A stretch of 32,087 bases of DNA from assembly GCA_023255485.1 (NCBI GenBank), contig JALRIJ010000004.1, positions 1 to 32,087 of the forward strand, read 5' to 3'. How positions within the stretch are numbered: position 1 is the stretch's first letter; every line of letters starts with the position of its first letter. Made by a program: the position numbers and the translations under genes. Source of the stretch: Flectobacillus sp. (GTDB lineage Bacteria; Bacteroidota; Bacteroidia; Cytophagales; Spirosomataceae). Positions 28,306 through 32,087 of this stretch are shown here, in pieces. The notes below the pieces were generated by a model. The model had not been told where the DNA came from and searched no databases. It saw nothing but the letters and a program-made list of their open reading frames with translations.

Positions 28306-28981
28306 GATATGTAATGTGCCGAAGCGTTTTTTCGTTATTTTTCCGAAAGATTATAAGAAAAAAAGTAATTATCAAATGCCCTAAAAAACAGCTAAAAGTG
28401 TGTAAAATAGGTGATTTTTAGCATTTTTTTGTTTTTTTGTCCGAATAACCCTTAATAATTTTGGCTTATTGAACAACAAGTAAGTCATTTATCAAAAAAG
28501 ATGTTTTCTTTTCACCCATATAAGTGTAAATACTCATTTTTTTGTTTTTTATTATTTTTTTTTGGACTTTACAAAGGTTGTTCTATTGCTTTTAGGCTAT
28601 TTTCAGTCAATAAAATGGAGATATGTTCAAATTGTAGTTGAGTGGAAAGGCATTTGTCTTGTTAAGATAGGAAAAAATCAAAAACAATGTTAAAAAATAG
28701 GTCGAAAAGGTGAAAAAAGTTTTTTTATTTTCACGAAAAAAAATGTAATATTTTTTTACCGTCTTTTGAAAAGAGCAACATAATGAAGCTGTAGTTTAGA
28801 AGCTCAAGAGTGGGCTAAAATAAAGACTTTTTATGGTTAGAGTGTACTTCTGTTGTTATCTAATTGCTCTTCTTAGGCTTTAATGTCTATGCGTAAGGGC
28901 ACAAAAACAAGAAAAAGCCATCGAAAACAGTATTTTATAACTAGTTTTGTGGTTTCGTTTTATAAACCTTGTAGAAGGTGA
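28306..28981. other. AT-rich gene-free region between the 136-residue gene and nuoI
   Basis: This 676-bp stretch has many poly-A/poly-T runs and is more AT-rich than its neighbours. Perfect TAnnTTTG boxes occur at 28456-28463 and 28942-28949; the second would give nuoI a leader of about 30 nt. A hairpin (GTGAAAA 28710-28716 with TTTTCAC 28728-28734) is visible. A 32-codon basic frame (28883-28981) ends exactly at the nuoI start but has no other support. I recognise no RNA gene. Confidence 0.5.
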
Positions 28982-30160
28982 ATGTACATGCAAAAAGGAG
29001 CTAATAATACATATTGGGGAAATATTAAAGAAGGGGTTAAATCGTCTTTGAAAGGACTTAGTTTATCTTTTCGTCATCTCCTAGAGGCACGAAGAAGCCG
29101 TAAACCAATGTTTGTCGGTAATGTCTCTTATTTTGACCAACAAACAGGGATTGTCACCACACAGTATCCTAGAGAACTCTTACCCGTACCTGATAACGGA
29201 CGCTATCAGTTGCATAATGAAATGGATGATTGTATCGTCTGTGACAAATGTGCTAAGGTATGTCCTGTTGACTGTATCGAGATTGAGCCTATCAAAGCGA
29301 CAGGTGTAGTGGGTCATGCGTCGGATGGCTCTGCGATTCGTTTGTATGCTGCCAAGTTCGATATTGATATGGCAAAATGTTGTTTCTGTGGGTTGTGTAC
29401 AACGGTTTGCCCAACAGAGTGCCTTACAATGTCGAAGGAATACGACTTCTCGGAGTTTGATATTACGAAACATAATTTTGCTTTTGGAAATCTATCACCA
29501 GAACAAGCTCAGGAAAAGAAGGATTTGTACGAGCAGTTTATGCTTGAAAAAGAGGCGTTCAAAAAGCAGACGGCAAAACCAACTGCTGCGGAGGAAGATA
29601 AACCGAAGCCTGCGACAAAGCCTGCCTTCAAACCTATGGCTCGCCCTGTTGCAAAAGCGGTAGATACTCCGCCTGTACAAGAAGAAGCTAAAACAGTTGA
29701 GCCAACCGAAGAGCAATTACCCAAACCAAAACCAGCTTTTAGACCAGCCTTTAAAAAGCCTGCTGTCCAAGAAGAGGAACAAACTTCGAGTGAAATACCA
29801 ACCAAACCAGTTGATGAAGTTACGCCAGTGGTAGAAGAAGCGAAGCCAAAGCCAGCTTTCCGTCCGAAGTTTAAGAAGCCTTCTACAGATGCGGTAACGA
29901 GCGAAGTCAGTCAGGAGGAAGCATCTCTTGCCGAAACGCCTACTGAAGCCCAAGCGGTAGAAGAAGCGAAGCCGAAGCCAGCTTTCCGTCCGAAGTTTAA
30001 GAAGCCCTCTACGGATGCGACCACGAGCGAAGTAAGTCAGGTGGAAGAGCCTCTTGCCGAAACGCCCACAGAAACCCCAGCGGTAGAAGAAGCAAAGCCG
30101 AAGCCAGCTTTCCGTCCGAAATTTAAACGACCAACATCAAATCCAGATACAGAAAATTGA
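28982..30160 (+). CDS. nuoI: NADH-quinone oxidoreductase subunit I with a long repetitive tail
   Basis: The start is ATG 28982 or the ATG two codons later. Residues of about 20-170 are a standard NuoI. Two [4Fe-4S] motifs are intact, C84-x2-C87-x2-C90-x3-C94-P and C133-x2-C136-x2-C139-x3-C143-P, which form clusters N6a and N6b on the electron path to quinone. NuoI proteins are usually about 160-220 residues; this one has 392. Residues of about 196-392 are Lys/Pro/Glu-rich with recurring KPKPAFRPxFKKP motifs, including a 42-residue repeat present 2.6 times. The tail is probably disordered. nuoJ overlaps by 3 bp, and no upstream nuo gene is adjacent. Confidence 0.93.
   Translation: MYMQKGANNTYWGNIKEGVKSSLKGLSLSFRHLLEARRSRKPMFVGNVSYFDQQTGIVTTQYPRELLPVPDNGRYQLHNEMDDCIVCDKCAKVCPVDCIEIEPIKATGVVGHASDGSAIRLYAAKFDIDMAKCCFCGLCTTVCPTECLTMSKEYDFSEFDITKHNFAFGNLSPEQAQEKKDLYEQFMLEKEAFKKQTAKPTAAEEDKPKPATKPAFKPMARPVAKAVDTPPVQEEAKTVEPTEEQLPKPKPAFRPAFKKPAVQEEEQTSSEIPTKPVDEVTPVVEEAKPKPAFRPKFKKPSTDAVTSEVSQEEASLAETPTEAQAVEEAKPKPAFRPKFKKPSTDATTSEVSQVEEPLAETPTETPAVEEAKPKPAFRPKFKRPTSNPDTEN
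29831..30160 (+). repeat. 126-bp tandem repeat inside nuoI (2.6 copies)
   Basis: Copies begin at 29831, 29957 and 30083, exactly 126 bp apart; the last is cut by the stop codon after 78 bp. The first two copies are nearly identical over their first 80 bases, and many changes are single third-position bases. Each encodes VEEAKPKPAFRPKFKKPSTD followed by a Ser/Glu/Thr-rich spacer. More degenerate copies of the KPKPAFRP motif lie upstream, from about 29607. Confidence 0.95.
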
Positions 30161-30675
30161 TACAACTAGTTTTTATAGCCTTTGCTCTACTCAGTGTAGT
30201 GTCAGCACTGGTCGTATTATTGACCAATAATGTCCTTTACGCAGCCTTTAGTTTGTTAGTAACATTCCTCGGAATGGCTGGACTATATGTGATTGTAGGG
30301 GCTGATTTTTTGGGAGTCGCCCAAATATTAGTATATATCGGAGGGATTTTAGTCTTACTCATTTTTGGAGTCATGCTAACAAACCAGAAGGGAACAAAAT
30401 CGCAAGGACGTAATGATATTTTAACTGAAAATACGAATCGTGTTATTGGGCTTGTGGTCGCAGCAGGGATGTTTGGTTTGTTGTATTTCGTGTTTTCAAA
30501 AGGTCATTTTGCAGAAGTTCAAGCCTCTCTTTTTACGGATACGCCTTTGAAAGCAACTACGCAAACGATTGGTTTACAATTGATGACCGATTTTGTACTT
30601 CCTTTTGAAGTATCGGGTGTATTACTCATGGCCGCTCTATTGGGAGCCGCTTATTTAAGTACAAAGCAAAAATAA
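30157..30675 (+). CDS. nuoJ: NADH-quinone oxidoreductase subunit J
   Basis: The 172-residue product starts at TTG 30157, overlapping the nuoI stop within TTGA. The N-terminus it gives (MIQLVFIAFALLSVVSAL) aligns with NuoJ. Five membrane helices are predicted, with the conserved GADFLGVAQILVYIGGILVLLIFGVML at about residues 48-74. NuoJ is a membrane-arm subunit whose third helix contains the pi-bulge linked to coupling of quinone reduction and proton pumping. The overlap suggests translational coupling with nuoI. Confidence 0.93.
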   Translation: MIQLVFIAFALLSVVSALVVLLTNNVLYAAFSLLVTFLGMAGLYVIVGADFLGVAQILVYIGGILVLLIFGVMLTNQKGTKSQGRNDILTENTNRVIGLVVAAGMFGLLYFVFSKGHFAEVQASLFTDTPLKATTQTIGLQLMTDFVLPFEVSGVLLMAALLGAAYLSTKQK

Positions 30676-30700
30676 AACGCTAATTAAGAATCCGAATCTC

Positions 30701-31003
30701 ATGGCTTATATCTCGTATTATTTGTTAACGAGTGCTTTACTCTTTAGTATTGGTTTAGGAATTGTTGTGACCAAACGAAATATCATTATGGTATTGATGG
30801 GTATCGAATTGATGCTCAATGCGGTGAATCTTAATTTGGTTGCATTCAGCAAAAATGACCCTAGTCTACAGGGGCAGTTATTCGCTATTTTTGTCATTGT
30901 AGTAGCTGCATCCGAAGTCGTGGTGGGCTTATCGATTGTTTTAAAGGCTTATGAGCATTTCAAAACCGTTAATTTGGATGAAATAAGCGAATTGAAGAAG
31001 TAA
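30701..31003 (+). CDS. nuoK: NADH-quinone oxidoreductase subunit K
   Basis: This 100-residue protein with three membrane helices is full length for NuoK. The conserved membrane glutamates of the proton path are visible in MGIELMLNAVNLNLVAF (Glu36) and ASEVVVGLSIV (Glu70). It starts 25 bp after nuoJ. nuoL, which normally follows nuoK, is not here; an acyl-CoA thioesterase gene follows after 28 bp. Confidence 0.95.
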   Translation: MAYISYYLLTSALLFSIGLGIVVTKRNIIMVLMGIELMLNAVNLNLVAFSKNDPSLQGQLFAIFVIVVAASEVVVGLSIVLKAYEHFKTVNLDEISELKK

Positions 31004-31031
31004 TCATCAATCAACTATAAAGCCTTTTAAA

Positions 31032-31550
31032 ATGAGTAAAACGAAAGTAGTGTCTGAGTCATTGACAATTATGACGGAGATGATTTTTCCGAACGATACC
31101 AACACATTGGGTAATTTAATGGGGGGAAATCTGATGCGTATGATGGATGTGGTAGGAGCAATTTGTGCTCAAAAACATTGTAATCGTATCGTTGTCACAG
31201 CGTCAGTCGATAATGTATCCTTTAAACAATCGGTTCCTTTAGGGAGTGTGGTTACCTTGCAAGCGAAAGTAACAAGAGCCTTTAATTCGTCGATGGAGGT
31301 TGTCATTGATGTATGGGCAGAAAATATTCCAGCTCAACAGCGAGTATCGACCAATAAAGCCTTTTTTACGTTTGTAGCTGTTGACCAGTCGGGTCGTCCG
31401 ATTGATGTACCCCAAGCGATTCCAGAAACTGCTGAGGAAAAAGAATATTACGAAGGGGCTTTACGCCGTCGTCAATTGCGATTGGTATTGGCAGGCCGTT
31501 TACCTGCGAGTGAAGCCTCCGAACTAAAAGCCTTGTTTGATATTCAATAG
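31032..31550 (+). CDS. Hotdog-fold acyl-CoA thioesterase
   Basis: The 172-residue product belongs to the YciA/cytosolic acyl-CoA thioesterase group. The motif PNDTNTLGNLMGGNLMRMMD (about residues 20-39) holds the usual catalytic Asn24 and Asp39, and SVDNVSFKQSVPLGSVVTLQAKV continues the hotdog core. It should hydrolyse acyl-CoA to free acid and CoA in the cytoplasm; chain-length preference is unknown. A helical, arginine-rich tail of about 35 residues follows the core. The spacing suggests it is co-transcribed with nuoIJK. Its stop lies 1 bp from the stop of the convergent gldD. Confidence 0.9.
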   Translation: MSKTKVVSESLTIMTEMIFPNDTNTLGNLMGGNLMRMMDVVGAICAQKHCNRIVVTASVDNVSFKQSVPLGSVVTLQAKVTRAFNSSMEVVIDVWAENIPAQQRVSTNKAFFTFVAVDQSGRPIDVPQAIPETAEEKEYYEGALRRRQLRLVLAGRLPASEASELKALFDIQ

Positions 31551-31551
31551 G

Positions 31552-32087
31552 CTATTTTTCCCATTCTAAGGTATTGAGCAAATGAATGACATCTTTTTTA
31601 AGGTAGTCAATCACAGGGGCAAGAGAATCGCTTTTAAGAGCTGTGTTGAAGTACAAAGCACCACGCAAATAATGCTTCGTCGAATCGGTTGTATAAAACT
31701 GTAAATAAGTGGGAACTTCGCCTTCTAATTCCATTAAGTTAGCGGTCTTACCACTAGGAGTTTTCAAGATTAAATCTTGAATCGAATAGGCTTTAATGTT
31801 ATGTTTTGCCGCAAGAATATGAGCGTCGTCAATCAAATGAGCCAGTTTAACTTTATCGCCATGTAAAGGTTTGTAAGTAAGCTGAATCATGGCTTTAAAT
31901 TCTGGATAGACAATATAAATCCAATGAGGTTCAGCCCAACGGACAGAGTCTTTTTTGATAATCGCATATTTAGAATAGTCAAAACGATAGGGATGCTTTT
32001 CGGTCAAAGGCTGATAGGCTTCTACAGGTAAGTCAATACGATTATAACCTTTGGGTTTAGGCATAAACGTATCCGAATCATTTTTAC
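31552..32087 (-). CDS. gldD: Gliding motility lipoprotein GldD, 5' end outside window
   Basis: The frame stays open to the right edge, so the start (and the expected lipoprotein signal peptide) is missing; about 178 residues are visible. The sequence FMPKPKGYNRIDLP followed by PYRFDYSKYA matches the conserved N-terminal part of GldD, and FKAMIQLTYKP and YLRGALYFN also fit. GldD is a lipoprotein required for gliding and for function of the type IX machinery in Flavobacterium. Together with sprA and gldF this is the third gliding/T9SS gene in the window. No terminator separates it from the thioesterase gene. Confidence 0.88.
   Translation of the reverse strand, partial: KNDSDTFMPKPKGYNRIDLPVEAYQPLTEKHPYRFDYSKYAIIKKDSVRWAEPHWIYIVYPEFKAMIQLTYKPLHGDKVKLAHLIDDAHILAAKHNIKAYSIQDLILKTPSGKTANLMELEGEVPTYLQFYTTDSTKHYLRGALYFNTALKSDSLAPVIDYLKKDVIHLLNTLEWEK

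Noticed and set aside
28883-28981. 32-codon basic open frame ending exactly at the nuoI start
   Set aside because: It is short, lies in AT-rich non-coding DNA, overlaps a likely -7 box and resembles no known leader peptide. The abutting stop may be coincidence.
29180-29953. Long minus-strand and alternate-frame open frames opposite nuoI
   Set aside because: They arise from the repetitive, biased codon composition of the nuoI tail; nuoI itself has clear homology and motifs.
1-32087. tRNA, rRNA, CRISPR, insertion sequence or prophage content
   Set aside because: Reading the gaps on both strands showed no tRNA-like TpsiC/anticodon pattern, no regularly spaced short repeats, and no transposase, integrase or phage genes.

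Overview
This window looks like a chromosomal segment of a gliding-type Bacteroidota bacterium, probably of the Cytophagales/Spirosomataceae group; that placement is inferred from gene content. The evidence is a full-length sprA (type IX secretion translocon), gldF and gldD homologues, DUF4199 and DUF4286 family proteins, a WG-repeat protein, AT-rich intergenic DNA, almost no Shine-Dalgarno sequences, and several matches to the Bacteroidota promoter -7 element TAnnTTTG. I see no insertion sequence, prophage, CRISPR array, rRNA or tRNA gene.

Left part (1-7205): the 3' portion of a TlpA-like thioredoxin protein ends at a bidirectional terminator. Three minus-strand genes follow: a DUF4286 protein, a secreted WG-repeat protein and a very large FAD/[4Fe-4S] dehydrogenase resembling D-2-hydroxyglutarate/D-lactate dehydrogenases. 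A near-perfect 23-bp inverted repeat lies between the last two.

Middle (7206-14393): plus-strand genes, mostly separate transcription units. They are a MacB/FtsX-type ABC permease, a small membrane-anchored protein, a DUF1232 protein, tatA, gatA, a LysM lytic transglycosylase and ruvA. Strong hairpin terminators follow the small membrane-anchored protein, tatA and the transglycosylase, and the last of these fixes the ruvA start.

Type IX secretion/gliding block (14394-26190): sprA (about 2440 codons, probably starting at GTG) and gcvH, then a dihydroorotase-like gene with two DUF4199 membrane proteins, then gldF, which is not followed by gldG. The dihydroorotase homologue has lost three of the usual metal-ligand histidines and may be a pseudoenzyme. 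A perfect 25-bp-stem terminator ends the block.

Right part (26191-32087): a minus-strand sugar-porter transporter, an unrecognised 136-residue protein, and a 676-bp AT-rich gene-free stretch. Then come nuoI-nuoJ-nuoK (Complex I), an acyl-CoA thioesterase and, convergently, a gldD cut by the window edge. NuoI carries a roughly 195-residue Lys/Pro/Glu-rich tail containing a recently duplicated 126-bp repeat; this is the most unusual coding feature. The nuoIJK trio is cut off from the rest of Complex I on both sides.

Most of the window is core chromosome. I did not find a clear new multi-gene system. The best leads are the NuoI tail, the altered dihydroorotase, and a few inverted or direct repeats in intergenic DNA.
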